Below, in pieces: positions 9,164 through 17,836 of a stretch of 64,000 nt of DNA; within the stretch, counting starts at the first letter, position 1; each line of letters opens with the position of its first letter. The stretch is from Curtobacterium sp. VKM Ac-2865 (GTDB lineage: Bacteria > Actinomycetota > Actinomycetes > Actinomycetales > Microbacteriaceae). A program made the translations under genes and the position numbers. A model generated the notes under the pieces. That model searched no databases. It was not told where the DNA came from and worked only from the letters and a program-made list of their open reading frames with translations. The stretch spans positions 558,001 to 622,000 of the forward strand of contig NZ_JADKRZ010000002.1 of NCBI RefSeq assembly GCF_015350905.1, in the 5' to 3' direction.

Positions 9164-9270
9164 TGGAGCCACACGCACGGACGAGCCTCGTGCCCCGCGA
9201 CCGACCGCGCGGTCACACGCACGAGTCGTGTCGCGAGGTGCGAGCCTCGTGCCGCCGACCCCGCACACGA

Positions 9271-9304
9271 CGAAGGCCGCCACCCCGAGGGGCAGCGGCC
9301 TTCG
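9271..9304 (-). terminator. Hairpin terminator of rplJL
   Basis: Perfect 10-bp stem CGAAGGCCGC (9271-9280) with its complement at 9295-9304 and a 14-base loop, 18 bases after the rplL stop. No U-tract follows, as is common in high-GC actinobacteria. It may also serve the convergent AbiEi-like gene. Confidence 0.75.
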
Positions 9305-9321
9305 TGACCAGAAGGTCAGAC

Positions 9322-9705
9322 TCAGACGAGCTCGACGGTGGCGCCGGCGGCCTCGAGGGAAGCCTTCGCCTTGTCGGCCGTCTCCTTGTTCGCGCCCTCG
9401 ATCACCTTGGCGTCGGGGGTCTCGACGAGGGCCTTGGCCTCGCCCAGGCCGAGCGACGTGAGGCTGCGGACCTCCTTGATGACCTGGATCTTCTTGTCAC
9501 CGGCCGACTTGAGCACGACGTCGAACTCGGTCTTCTCCTCGACCTCCTCGGCGGGAGCGGCAGCGCCACCGACCGCGGCAGCCGCGACGGGGGCGGCAGC
9601 GGTGACCTCGAAGACCTCTTCGAACTTCTTCACGAAGTCCGAGAGCTCGATGAGCGTGAGCTCCTTGAAGGCCTCGATGAGCTCGTCCTGCGAAAGCTTC
9701 GCCAT
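9322..9705 (-). CDS. rplL: 50S ribosomal protein L7/L12, 127 aa
   Basis: Stalk protein of the large ribosomal subunit that recruits translation GTPases. The N-terminal dimerisation domain (residues ~1-35, [16 protein letters not shown]), the Ala-rich hinge (~36-55) and the globular C-terminal domain with [20 protein letters not shown] are all present. Length is typical. ATG with GTAGGAG upstream. It follows rplJ by 51 bp and shares its leader; the hairpin at 9271-9304 closes the unit. Confidence 0.98.
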   Translation of the reverse strand: MAKLSQDELIEAFKELTLIELSDFVKKFEEVFEVTAAAPVAAAAVGGAAAPAEEVEEKTEFDVVLKSAGDKKIQVIKEVRSLTSLGLGEAKALVETPDAKVIEGANKETADKAKASLEAAGATVELV

Positions 9706-9756
9706 GATTTTCTCCTACTGCTAGCTAGTACGTGTGGTTGATGAACGCGTGCCTGG

Positions 9757-10272
9757 TCAGGCCGCGGACTCCTGCTTCTCGCGGAGGGCGTCCACCGTGC
9801 GGACGGCCTGCGAGAGGGGTGCCTGGAACAGGTACGCAGCACCGAACAGCGAGGCCTTGAGTGCGCCGGCGAGCTTGCCGAGCAGCACTTCACGGGACTC
9901 GAGGTCGGCGAGCTTGTCCACCTCGGTCGCGGTGAGCGGGTTACCGTCGAAGTAACCGCCCTTCACCACGAGCTCGGGGTTCGCCTTGGCGAATGCACGC
10001 AGCGACTTCGCGACGGCGACGGTGTCACCGTGGACGAAGGCGAGAGCGGACGGACCGGCGAGCTCATCGTCGAACGACGAGATGCCGGCGTTGTTCGCCG
10101 CGATCTTGGTCAGCGTGTTCTTCACCACGGCGTACGTGGCGTGCTCACGGATCGAGTTGCGGAGCTCCTTGAGCTGCGCGACCGTGAGACCGCGGTACTC
10201 GGTGAGCAGAACGGCGTTCGAGCTACGGAAGGACTCCGTGAGCTCGGCGACCGCAGCTTCCTTGTTCGCCAT
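9757..10272 (-). CDS. rplJ: 50S ribosomal protein L10, 171 aa
   Basis: Forms the base of the ribosomal stalk and carries the L7/L12 dimers on its C-terminal helix. Starts [15 protein letters not shown] with AAGGAG seven bases upstream, so the ATG at 10272 is secure even though the frame stays open through the leader. The RNA-binding N-terminal domain ([15 protein letters not shown]) is clear. Expression should be controlled by the L10 leader upstream: L10 with L12 normally represses its own mRNA. Followed by rplL. Confidence 0.97.
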   Translation of the reverse strand: MANKEAAVAELTESFRSSNAVLLTEYRGLTVAQLKELRNSIREHATYAVVKNTLTKIAANNAGISSFDDELAGPSALAFVHGDTVAVAKSLRAFAKANPELVVKGGYFDGNPLTATEVDKLADLESREVLLGKLAGALKASLFGAAYLFQAPLSQAVRTVDALREKQESAA

Positions 10273-10332
10273 GGTTCTCCTTGGGGGTCTTGCCGGCAGC
10301 CCCAGGTCCCACTGCAACGAACACAGCACATG

Positions 10333-10362
10333 AAAAAAGCTCCGGCGCAGAGGCTCGGAGCT
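10333..10362 (-). terminator. Attenuator hairpin in the rplJL leader
   Basis: On the minus strand AGCTCCG (10338-10344) pairs with CGGAGCT (10356-10362) and is followed by six U residues (10333-10338). It is a textbook intrinsic terminator about 60 bases ahead of rplJ, and one of very few hairpins in the window with a true U-tract. Confidence 0.8.
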
Positions 10363-10478
10363 GCTCCCCCGCAAGCGGATGGAGTGGTTCGGAACACCTG
10401 CGCTGGATGCCTCATGATGAGGACCTTCGACTGCTGTGCGAGCACAGCAGCAAACCGGCGGTCTTTGGCTTCGAGAAC
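10333..10478 (-). ncRNA. L10 (rplJ) ribosomal-protein leader
   Basis: Untranslated leader that binds L10-L12 for feedback control. Visible hallmarks on the minus strand are the conserved AAAGACCGCCGG segment (about 10459-10470), the GCTGCTGTGCTCGCACAGCAG stem and the ATCCAGCGCAGG region, ending in the attenuator hairpin. This agrees with the Rfam L10_leader family as I know it; an Infernal search would confirm the bounds. A likely -10 (TACAGT) lies just upstream at about 10477-10482. Confidence 0.8.
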
Positions 10479-10510
10479 TGTAGCAGATGCGGTGGACGCC
10501 ACCAACCCCC

Positions 10511-10552
10511 GGACGGGAGGCCCGGTGCCGGCCCGCCACGAGCCTCCCGTCC
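10511..10552. repeat. Dispersed palindrome (GGACGGGAGG family)
   Basis: GGACGGGAGGC...GCCTCCCGTCC imperfect hairpin upstream of the rplJL leader. It belongs to the dispersed intergenic family also found at 18597, 21605, 35007, 37960, 46589 and 54688. Confidence 0.75.
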
Positions 10553-10599
10553 GGTGGGTGCGAACGCACCCATGACGCGCGCCCTGGCATGCGGGATCG

Positions 10600-10634
10600 C
10601 GCGTGGGCGGTCGGAAGACCCGACCTCCCACGCG
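10600..10634 (-). terminator. Hairpin after the histidine kinase gene
   Basis: GCGTGGGCGGTCG pairs with CGACCTCCCACGC (one bulge) about 13 bases after the kinase stop. Likely terminator of the two-component operon. No U-tract. Confidence 0.65.
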
Positions 10635-10646
10635 CGAACCGACTCG

Positions 10647-12152
10647 CTACGCGCGGTCGGGCACGCCGGACCAGGCGTCCGCGGCCGCGGGAGGAGCAGC
10701 ACCACCAGCAGCACCACCAGGAGCACCAGCAGCAGCCGCACCCGCCCGCGCGGGCAGGTGCACCGTGAAGGCCGTGTCGCCCGGCCGGCTCTCGACCCCG
10801 ACCGTGCCGCCGTGGGCCTGCACGACCGCGTCGACGATCGCCAGCCCGAGGCCCGTCGACCCCGCCGTGCGCGACCGCGAGCTGTCGGCCCGGGCGAAGC
10901 GCTCGAACAACTTCGGCAGGAACGCCGGGTCGATCCCCTGCCCGGTGTCCCGCACGGTCAGGTCGACACCGTCCGCGACGGTCTCGATGCCCACGGTGAT
11001 CCGCGTGCCGTCGGGGGTGTGGGTCCTGGCGTTCGTGACGAGGTTGACGATGACCTGGTGCAGCCGGGCGGCGTCACCGAGCACGACGACCGGGGTGGGT
11101 GGGACGTCGACCTCGATGACGTGCCCGGGCGAGGCAGCGTGGGCGTCGTTGACGGCGTCGAGCACCAGGCCGGTCAGGTCGACGTCGTCGAGCTGGACCT
11201 CGCGGCCCTCGTCGAGCCGGGCCAGGAGCAGCAGGTCCTCGACCATCGAGGTCATCCGCAGCGACTCCGACTCGATGCGGCTCATCGCGTAGACGACGTC
11301 CGGCGGCAGGTCACCGCCCATGCGGCGGGTGAGCTCGGCGTACCCGCGGACCGACGCCAGCGGCGTGCGCAGCTCGTGCGAGGCGTCCGCGACGAACTGC
11401 CGCACCTTCTGCTCCGAGCGTTCACGGGCCTGCATCGCGTTCCCGATGTGGCCGAGCATCCGGTTGAACGCGGTGCCCACGCGGCCGACCTCGGTGCGGG
11501 GGTCTGCGTCGGGCACGCGGATGCCGTCGAGCGCGTCGCTGCGGTCCAGGGGCATGCCGGCGACGGTCGTGGCGGTCTCGGCCACGCGTTCGAGCGGGCG
11601 GAGGGAGCGCCGGACGGCGAGCGCCGCGGCGGCGGAGGCGACGACGAGCGCCAGCAGCATCACGACGAGCACGACGCCGAACAGCTTCCAGACGCTCTCG
11701 TACACGGGCGCCATGGGCAGGCCGACGACGAGCACGGCGGAACCGACGGGGGCGGCGGTCACGCGGTATCGGCCGAGGTCCGAGCCGAGGTCCACGGTCC
11801 GGGGCTCCCCGTCGACGCGCACGCCACCGAGGGGTTCGACGGCCGACGCCGCGAGGCTGTCGAGGTGGCCGTCGTCCTCGAGCACGCTGCCGATGACGGC
11901 GTTGCCGTTGAGGAAGTAGGCGGTGAGGGTGCCGGCGGCCTGCCCGGACGGACGGCCGATGTCGAGCCCGGGCCCGCCGGTCCCCTGCCCCTCGATCGAC
12001 TTCTGGGCGCGGCTCGTGGCGTACTGCAGCTGTTGGTCGATCGCGGAGCGCTGGATGGAGAACAGCGCGACGATGCTGCCAGCGCCGATGACCGCGCTGA
12101 CGGCGACGACGAGGGCGACGATGCTCAGGACGAGCCGGCGGCGCAGGGTCAC
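10647..12152 (-). CDS. Two-component sensor histidine kinase, 501 aa
   Basis: Membrane sensor of the MprB/TrcS-like class. A first membrane helix (residues ~6-30), an extracellular region of ~130 residues, a second helix ([19 protein letters not shown]), then HAMP. The HisKA domain carries the phosphoacceptor in [13 protein letters not shown]. The ATPase domain shows the N-box ([12 protein letters not shown]), DTGQGIDP and [10 protein letters not shown]. The C-terminal tail is Ala/Gly-rich. The GTG at 12152 lies four bases after the response-regulator stop, implying translational coupling; a GTG at 12188 inside that gene is the alternative. Signal unknown. Confidence 0.92.
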   Translation of the reverse strand: MTLRRRLVLSIVALVVAVSAVIGAGSIVALFSIQRSAIDQQLQYATSRAQKSIEGQGTGGPGLDIGRPSGQAAGTLTAYFLNGNAVIGSVLEDDGHLDSLAASAVEPLGGVRVDGEPRTVDLGSDLGRYRVTAAPVGSAVLVVGLPMAPVYESVWKLFGVVLVVMLLALVVASAAAALAVRRSLRPLERVAETATTVAGMPLDRSDALDGIRVPDADPRTEVGRVGTAFNRMLGHIGNAMQARERSEQKVRQFVADASHELRTPLASVRGYAELTRRMGGDLPPDVVYAMSRIESESLRMTSMVEDLLLLARLDEGREVQLDDVDLTGLVLDAVNDAHAASPGHVIEVDVPPTPVVVLGDAARLHQVIVNLVTNARTHTPDGTRITVGIETVADGVDLTVRDTGQGIDPAFLPKLFERFARADSSRSRTAGSTGLGLAIVDAVVQAHGGTVGVESRPGDTAFTVHLPARAGAAAAGAPGGAAGGAAPPAAADAWSGVPDRA

Positions 12153-12156
12153 GGGA

Positions 12157-12897
12157 TCAGACGACGGGCTTGATGACGTACCCGACACCGCGCACGGTGT
12201 GGATCATCGGCTGCTCGCCGGCGTCGATCTTCTTGCGGAGGTAGGAGATGTAGATCTCGACGACGGAGGACTTGCCGCCGAAGTCGTACGACCACACGCG
12301 GTCGAGGATCTGCGCCTTCGACAGCACACGACGGGGGTTGCGCATCAGGAAGCGCAGGAGCTCGAACTCGGTGGCGGTCAGCTCGATGGGTCGGCCGGCG
12401 CGGGACACCTCGTACGACTCCTCGTCGAGCACCAGGTCACCGACGACGATGCGGGAGTCACCGGCCTCGGAGATCGAGATCTGCGAGCGACGGATGAGCC
12501 CGCGGAGCCGAGCGACCACCTCCTCGAGCGAGAACGGCTTGGTGACGTAGTCGTCGCCGCCGGCGGTGAGGCCGGTGACACGGTCCTCGACGCTGTCCTT
12601 CGCGGTCAGGAACAGCACCGGGGTGTCGTCGTTGTTCTGGCGGAGCCGGCTGAGCACCTGCAGACCGTCGAGGTCCGGCATCATCACGTCGAGCACCATC
12701 GCGTCCGGTTTGAACTCCCGCGCCTTCGTCAGGGCGTCCTGCCCGCCGTTCGCGCTCGTGACGTCCCAGCCCTCGTAGCGCAGCGCCATGGACAGCAGGT
12801 CGGTGAGGCTGGCCTCGTCGTCGACGACGAGGATGCGCAACGGCGAACCGTCGGCACGCGTGAGGCGTGGGGCTGCGGAGGGCTGGGAGATGGTCAC
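12157..12897 (-). CDS. OmpR/PhoB-family response regulator, 246 aa
   Basis: Receiver domain at residues ~20-130 with the acidic pair in VVDDEAS, phosphoacceptor Asp in VLDVMMPDLDG, and Lys in VTKPFS. The C-terminal winged helix (RPIELTATEFELLRFL to YISYLRKKID) is of OmpR type. GTG start at 12897 is favoured because the receiver begins soon after it; the open frame upstream is not protein-like. No ribosome site is visible. Partner of the kinase immediately downstream. Two 10-bp direct repeats touch the start and are a likely self-binding site. Similar to TrcR/MprA-type regulators, but orthology is not certain. Confidence 0.92.
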   Translation of the reverse strand: MTISQPSAAPRLTRADGSPLRILVVDDEASLTDLLSMALRYEGWDVTSANGGQDALTKAREFKPDAMVLDVMMPDLDGLQVLSRLRQNNDDTPVLFLTAKDSVEDRVTGLTAGGDDYVTKPFSLEEVVARLRGLIRRSQISISEAGDSRIVVGDLVLDEESYEVSRAGRPIELTATEFELLRFLMRNPRRVLSKAQILDRVWSYDFGGKSSVVEIYISYLRKKIDAGEQPMIHTVRGVGYVIKPVV

Positions 12898-12927
12898 GTC
12901 TATGAGTATCGAGACGAGTCTATGAGT
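12898..12927 (-). promoter_or_regulatory. Candidate response-regulator operator: two 10-bp direct repeats
   Basis: GTCTATGAGT occurs exactly at 12898-12907 and 12918-12927, a 20-bp period, i.e. about two helical turns. OmpR-family dimers bind head-to-tail direct repeats, and this pair abuts the start codon of the regulator, so autoregulation is likely (inference). Confidence 0.55.
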
Positions 12928-13001
12928 CGTCTGTGGAGCAGCCAACGGCGGTCTGTGGATGATCTGTCGCCCAACATGTCCGCGTCCGTACGGTGGGCAG
13001 C

Positions 13002-14054
13002 ATGATCCGTTCTGCTGCCTGGCCCGTCGACGCAGCTGCCGTCGACGTCGCCGCGCTGTCGGCCACGGCGCTGTCGGCCACCGCGCTGTCGGCAACCGAC
13101 GGGAGGCTCGGCTCGGCCCCGACGGACCGGCTCGCGTTCGCGCGGTCGGTCGCCGCCGCCACCCCGCCCCTCACCGCGGGCACGGCCGCCAGGTCCTTCG
13201 TCACGCTCGCGGCGGTCGCCGCGGTGGACGTCGCCCTGGCCCGCACCGTCGAGCCGCACCTGGACGCGCTCTCGATCCTGGCCCAGGCGGACGCCGAGGT
13301 CCTGGCCGGCTCGACCTGGGGCGTCTTCGCCGCGGAGGGGCCGGGACTGCGCCTCGAGGCCTCCGACGACGGAGCGGGCGGGGTCGTGCTCGACGGCGCG
13401 AAGCCGTGGTGCTCGCTCGCGTCGCAGCTCTCGCACGCGCTCGTGACCGCGCACCGCGGGGACGAGCGGCAGCTGTTCGCCGTCGACCTGCGGCAGGACG
13501 GGGTCACCGCGCACGACGACGCCTGGGTCGCGCGCGGCATGCCGGACGTGCCGAGCGGTCCGGTGGACTTCGTTCGGGTCGTGGCCGTCCCGGTCGGCGA
13601 CCCCGGCTGGTACCTGACCCGACCCGGGTTCGCATGGGGTGGCATCGGCGTCGCCGCGTGTTGGTGGGGCGGAGCCGTCGGGCTTGCCCGGGTCCTCCGC
13701 GACCACGCCGCCGCGCGTCCCGACGCCGAGCTGCTCCGCGTCGCGCTCGGTGCCGTGGTCGCCGACCTCGCGGACGCCGAGGACGCCCTGGCCGACGCGG
13801 CCGCGCGCATCGACGCCGACGAGGACGCCGACTGGCCCCTCGTCGCGCAGACCGTCCGCTCCCGGGTCCGCCGGGCGGTGGACGCCGTCCGCACGCGGGT
13901 CGTCGCCGCGATCGGCCCGGGTCCGCTGACGTCCGAGCCCGCCGTGGCCGCGCGGGTCGCCGACCTGGAGCTGTACGTGCTGCAGGACCACGGCGACCGT
14001 GACCTCGCCCGCATCGGCCGTATGGTCCTCGAGCGCGGCGGTGTCGCGTGGTGA
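13002..14054 (+). CDS. Acyl-CoA-dehydrogenase-like flavoprotein, 350 aa
   Basis: Resembles the acyl-CoA dehydrogenase fold: a helical N-terminus, a middle beta domain with GVVLDGAKPWCSLASQLSHALV, and a C-terminal helical bundle (ADLADAEDALADAAARID). It is short and poorly conserved for the family, and I cannot point to the catalytic Glu, so the real reaction may be different. The N-terminal region carries a threefold ALSAT repeat encoded by 15-bp units, next to a half copy of the dispersed palindrome inside the coding region. ATG at 13002 chosen because the earlier one lacks any site. Its stop overlaps the start of the deacetylase-methyltransferase gene, so the two are coupled. Confidence 0.75.
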   Translation: MIRSAAWPVDAAAVDVAALSATALSATALSATDGRLGSAPTDRLAFARSVAAATPPLTAGTAARSFVTLAAVAAVDVALARTVEPHLDALSILAQADAEVLAGSTWGVFAAEGPGLRLEASDDGAGGVVLDGAKPWCSLASQLSHALVTAHRGDERQLFAVDLRQDGVTAHDDAWVARGMPDVPSGPVDFVRVVAVPVGDPGWYLTRPGFAWGGIGVAACWWGGAVGLARVLRDHAAARPDAELLRVALGAVVADLADAEDALADAAARIDADEDADWPLVAQTVRSRVRRAVDAVRTRVVAAIGPGPLTSEPAVAARVADLELYVLQDHGDRDLARIGRMVLERGGVAW

Positions 14055-15400
14055 GCTTCGACCACCGGGAGCCGGGCACCGACCCCGAGGCCTGGACGAC
14101 GTTCCTCGACACGCTCTCCCCCGAACCGGTCGACCTGCGCGGGTACGACGCGGTCGTGGTCGTCGCGCCACACCCCGACGACGAGACCCTCGGCGCGGGC
14201 GGCCTCATCGCCACCGCTGCCGACGCCGGGATCCCGGTGCACGTCGTCCTCGTCACGCTCGGCGAGGGATCGCACCCCGACTCCCCCACGACCACCCCCG
14301 ACGAGCTCGCGGCCGTGCGTGCCACCGAGTTCCGGGACGCCCTCGAACTGCTCCACCCCGAGGTCACGGCGGGGTCGCTCGGCGTGCCGGACGTCGGCCT
14401 CCGTGAGCAGCCCGACACGCTGCGCGACGCCCTGGTCGCCCGGCTCGACGCCACCCCCGGCCGCTCCCTCCTCGTCGCACCGTGGCGTGGGGACGGCCAC
14501 CGCGACCACCGTGTCGCCGGGGAGGTCGCCGAGGCGGTCAGCGGCGAACGGCCCGAGGTCGACCTGCTGTCCTACCCGATCTGGGCCTGGCACTGGGACG
14601 ACGCCGCCGAGCCCGTCGCGCCGTGGCCCACCGCACGTGCCCTCGCGCTGACCGACGACGTCCTCGACCGGAAGCGCGCCGCCCTCGCGGCCTACCGGTC
14701 CCAGGTGCTGCCGCTCTCCCCCGCGCCCGGCGACGAGCCGGTCGTCGACGACCGGCACGCCGCGCACCACCTGCGCCGCACCGAGTGGTTCCTCGGCGGC
14801 GAGCGCTCCCGCTCCCGCGAGTCCTTCGACGCCCACTACGCCAGGAAGCCCGAGGGGTGGGACTTCGACGGCTCCTGGTACGAGCGCCGGAAGCGTGCCG
14901 TCACCCTGGCGGCGCTGCCCCGTGAGCGGTACCGGTCGGCGCTCGAGATCGGCTGCGCGACCGGCGTGCTGACCGCGGCCCTGACCGACCGTGCCGACGA
15001 CGTCCTCGGGACCGACATCGCCGCCGCGCCGCTCGAGCGAGCACGCTCCCGTGCGCCGCGTGCCCGGTTCCTGCAGGCAGCGCTCCCGGACGACTGGCCC
15101 GAGGGCACCTGGGACCTCGTCGTGATGTCCGAGGTCGGCTACTACCTCTCCCCCGGCGACCTCGACCGGACGATCGACCACGTGATCGCGTCCCTCGCGG
15201 ACGACGGCGTGCTCGTCGCCTGCCACTGGCGCCACCCCGACGACGAGGCCGTCTCGAGCGGAGACGTCGTCGACGCCCGGCTCACGGAGCGCTGGCCCCG
15301 GCCCGCGATCGTCCGGCACGTCGAGGACGACTTCGTGCTGAGCGTCCTGCCCGGCCCCGGTGTGGTGTCCGTCGCACGGGGCGAAGGACTCGTCAGGTGA
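14048..15400 (+). CDS. PIG-L deacetylase fused to NodS-like SAM methyltransferase, 450 aa
   Basis: Residues ~35-200 form a PIG-L/LmbE zinc deacetylase with the metal motif HPDDE (42-46) and a later HRDH motif; family members remove an N-acetyl group from GlcNAc conjugates. Residues ~270-450 form a class I methyltransferase with the SAM loop LEIGCATGVL near residue 300 and the MSEVGYYLS segment typical of NodS-type N-methyltransferases. The fusion suggests deacetylation followed by methylation of one substrate, possibly on the exposed amine (inference). Starts GTG at 14048 (or 14051), overlapping the preceding stop; its own stop overlaps the next start by GTGA. Confidence 0.88.
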   Translation: MVSFDHREPGTDPEAWTTFLDTLSPEPVDLRGYDAVVVVAPHPDDETLGAGGLIATAADAGIPVHVVLVTLGEGSHPDSPTTTPDELAAVRATEFRDALELLHPEVTAGSLGVPDVGLREQPDTLRDALVARLDATPGRSLLVAPWRGDGHRDHRVAGEVAEAVSGERPEVDLLSYPIWAWHWDDAAEPVAPWPTARALALTDDVLDRKRAALAAYRSQVLPLSPAPGDEPVVDDRHAAHHLRRTEWFLGGERSRSRESFDAHYARKPEGWDFDGSWYERRKRAVTLAALPRERYRSALEIGCATGVLTAALTDRADDVLGTDIAAAPLERARSRAPRARFLQAALPDDWPEGTWDLVVMSEVGYYLSPGDLDRTIDHVIASLADDGVLVACHWRHPDDEAVSSGDVVDARLTERWPRPAIVRHVEDDFVLSVLPGPGVVSVARGEGLVR

Positions 15401-16122
15401 CGGACCCGACCGGCCGGGGACCCGGCGCGGGGAGGTACCGCGTCGACGTCGTCGTACCTGCCCACGACGAGGCGGAACGGATCGGCGCCTGCCTCGACGC
15501 GCTCGACGCCGCCGTGGTGCGCCTGGCCGCGGAGCGCCCGGACGTCCGGGTGGGTGTCACCCTCGTGCTCGACGGCTGCACCGACGACTCGGCGGCGATC
15601 GTCCGCGAGCACGGGGTCGACCACATCGAGACCGCGCACGTCGGGGTCGGGCGCGCCCGCTCGCTCGGTGTCGCGCACGCCGTCCGGGCCGCCGGCACCC
15701 CCGACCCGACCGCGCAGTGGCTCGCCCACACCGACGCCGACTCGCGCGTCGACGAGTGGTGGCTCGTCCAGCAGACCGACGCGCTCCTGGCCGAGTGGCA
15801 CGTGCTGATCGGCGCCGTGGTGCCCGACCCGCGCGACCTCGACCCCGAGGTCCTCGAGCGCTGGACGATCGCGCACCCGCCCGGCGCGGCACTCGGCCAC
15901 GTGCACGGCGCGAACCTCGGCGTGCTCGCCGCGGCGTACACGGCGCTCGGCGGGTTCGACCCCGTCCCGGAGCACGAGGACGTCCGCCTGGTCGAGCGCG
16001 CGCACGCGCTGGGGCTCCGGGTCGAGGCGACGACGGACCTCCCCGTCGTCACGAGCGGCCGCTTCGCCGGGCGCACCCCGGGCGGCTACGCGGAGCACCT
16101 CCGGCAGACCTACGCCCCATAG
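15397..16122 (+). CDS. Family 2 glycosyltransferase, 241 aa
   Basis: GT-A fold inverting glycosyltransferase. It opens with VDVVVPAHDEAERIGACLD, carries the first Asp motif in VTLVLDGCTDDS, and a DXD-like HTDADSRVDEWW region that would bind the nucleotide sugar and metal. No membrane helix is present, so it should act in the cytosol or at the membrane surface. The GTG start at 15397 overlaps the upstream stop by four bases. It is the last gene of the three-gene operon; sugar donor and acceptor are unknown. Confidence 0.88.
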   Translation: MTDPTGRGPGAGRYRVDVVVPAHDEAERIGACLDALDAAVVRLAAERPDVRVGVTLVLDGCTDDSAAIVREHGVDHIETAHVGVGRARSLGVAHAVRAAGTPDPTAQWLAHTDADSRVDEWWLVQQTDALLAEWHVLIGAVVPDPRDLDPEVLERWTIAHPPGAALGHVHGANLGVLAAAYTALGGFDPVPEHEDVRLVERAHALGLRVEATTDLPVVTSGRFAGRTPGGYAEHLRQTYAP

Positions 16123-16244
16123 GCGGTTCATCGGACGGGCATGGGGCAGCCACTGGACGGCTGCCTAGCGTCTCCTCGGTCGGCCCCGCCGCGCGTCCAC
16201 TGCGCGGACGGTGACCTGGTTGCCGGCCCCCACCGAGGAGAACC

Positions 16245-17783
16245 ATGTTCCTGACCTACCTCAGGCGCGAACTCACGAACCGCAGGAAGCAGACGGTCAT
16301 CATCGCGATCGGCATGGCGCTCGCCATCGCCCTCGTCGTGATCGTCTCCTCGATCTCCAGCGGCGTGCAGACCGCGCAGTCGAGTGTGCTGCAGTCCGTG
16401 TACGGCGTCGGCACGGACATCACCGTGACGAAGACCGAGACCCCGTCGTCGACGAGCGGCGGGCGTCCGTCCTTCGACTTCGGCGACCAGGGCTCGTCGG
16501 GCTCCTCCGGCAGCACCGACCTCTCCCAGTCCCGCCTCGCCGTCACCCGCGGCACGTCCAGCCTGTCCGCCGCAAACCTGTCCGCCGTCGCCGCGACCGA
16601 CGGCGTCAAGGCCGCCACCGGTGTGCTGACCCTCGAGAACAGCACGTTCTCCGGCTCGGTCAAGCAGGGCACCGACAGCAGCAGCGGCAGCGGCAGCAAC
16701 AGCAACGACAGCGCCGCCACCCGACAGGCCCCGAGCGGTGACGCGGGCACCGGCGGCGGCGGCTTCGGCGGCGGCTCGTTCAGCGTCGACTCCTTCACGG
16801 TGACCGGCATCCCGGTGTCCGGCGACACCGTCGGTCCGCTGACGAGCACCGAGGTCACGACGGGCCGTGCGTTCCGGACGAGCGACGCCGGCAAGGACGT
16901 CGTCGTGCTCGACGCCGCGTACGCCAAGAGCGAGTCGAAGGCCGTCGGGGACACGCTCGAGATCGGCGGGACGAAGTTCACCGTCATCGGGATCGTCGCC
17001 TCGACCGGGTCGGCGAGCACCACCGGCTCGAACACCTACGTGCCCCTCGACACGGCCCAGGCGCTCGCGGACCTCGACGGCGAGGTGACGACCGTGTACG
17101 TCTCGGCGACCTCGTCGTCCGACGTCGCCGCGGTGAAGACCGCCCTGCAGACGAAGCTCTCGGGCGCCACGGTCTCCACGGAGGCCGACCTCGCCTCGAG
17201 CGTGTCCGGGTCCCTCGCCACGGCCTCGAGCCTCGTCGCGAACCTCGGCCGGTGGCTGTCGATCCTCGTCCTCGCCGCCGCGTTCCTCATCGCCATCCTC
17301 TTCACGATCTCCGGCGTCACCCGGCGCACCCGCGAGTTCGGCACCCTCAAGGCCATCGGCTGGTCGAACGGTCGCATCACCCGGCAGGTCGCCGGCGAGT
17401 CCCTCGTGCAGGGCCTCATCGGCGGCGTGATCGGCGCCGCGGCCGGGCTCATCGGCATCCTCGTCATCAACGTCATCGCCCCGACGGTCTCCGCCAGCGC
17501 CGCGACCACGACCGGCCGCGGCCCGGGCTCCGGCGGGATGCCCGGTGCGGCAGCCACGGCCGCGGCCGGCAGCGGCACGACCGGCGGGGCCCCCGCCGGC
17601 GGGTTCGGCGGCGGCGCGAGCACCGCGGCCACCATGGACGTCGTCCTGCACGCGCCCGTCACCGTCGAGGTGTTCCTCCTCGCGATCGGCCTGGCGGTCC
17701 TCGGCGGACTCGTCGCCGGTGCGCTCGGCGGCTGGCGCGCCTCCCGGCTGCGTCCCGCCGAGGCCCTGCGGAGCGTCGCCTGA
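16245..17783 (+). CDS. ABC transporter permease, MacB/FtsX type, 512 aa
   Basis: One N-terminal membrane helix (~residues 17-37), a large extracytoplasmic domain, then three C-terminal helices of the FtsX domain (from residue ~335, with TRRTREFGTLKAIGWSNGRI). This is the MacB/LolCDE layout used for mechanotransmission rather than channel transport. Two low-complexity inserts are unusual: a Ser/Gly/Asn-rich one near residues 139-180 and a Gly/Ala-rich one near 418-465 in the loop before the last helix. ATG at 16245 with GAGGAG upstream. Its stop overlaps the first possible start of the ATPase gene. Confidence 0.9.
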   Translation: MFLTYLRRELTNRRKQTVIIAIGMALAIALVVIVSSISSGVQTAQSSVLQSVYGVGTDITVTKTETPSSTSGGRPSFDFGDQGSSGSSGSTDLSQSRLAVTRGTSSLSAANLSAVAATDGVKAATGVLTLENSTFSGSVKQGTDSSSGSGSNSNDSAATRQAPSGDAGTGGGGFGGGSFSVDSFTVTGIPVSGDTVGPLTSTEVTTGRAFRTSDAGKDVVVLDAAYAKSESKAVGDTLEIGGTKFTVIGIVASTGSASTTGSNTYVPLDTAQALADLDGEVTTVYVSATSSSDVAAVKTALQTKLSGATVSTEADLASSVSGSLATASSLVANLGRWLSILVLAAAFLIAILFTISGVTRRTREFGTLKAIGWSNGRITRQVAGESLVQGLIGGVIGAAAGLIGILVINVIAPTVSASAATTTGRGPGSGGMPGAAATAAAGSGTTGGAPAGGFGGGASTAATMDVVLHAPVTVEVFLLAIGLAVLGGLVAGALGGWRASRLRPAEALRSVA

Positions 17784-17836
17784 TGCGCACGACGTCCCAA
17801 CCCCACGACCACACCGAACAGCCCGAAGGAGCCATC

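Noticed and set aside
14048..15400. Two separate genes or a frameshift at the deacetylase-methyltransferase junction
   Set aside because: The frame is continuous without a stop or ribosome site at the junction, and both domains are intact, so a true fusion is the better reading.
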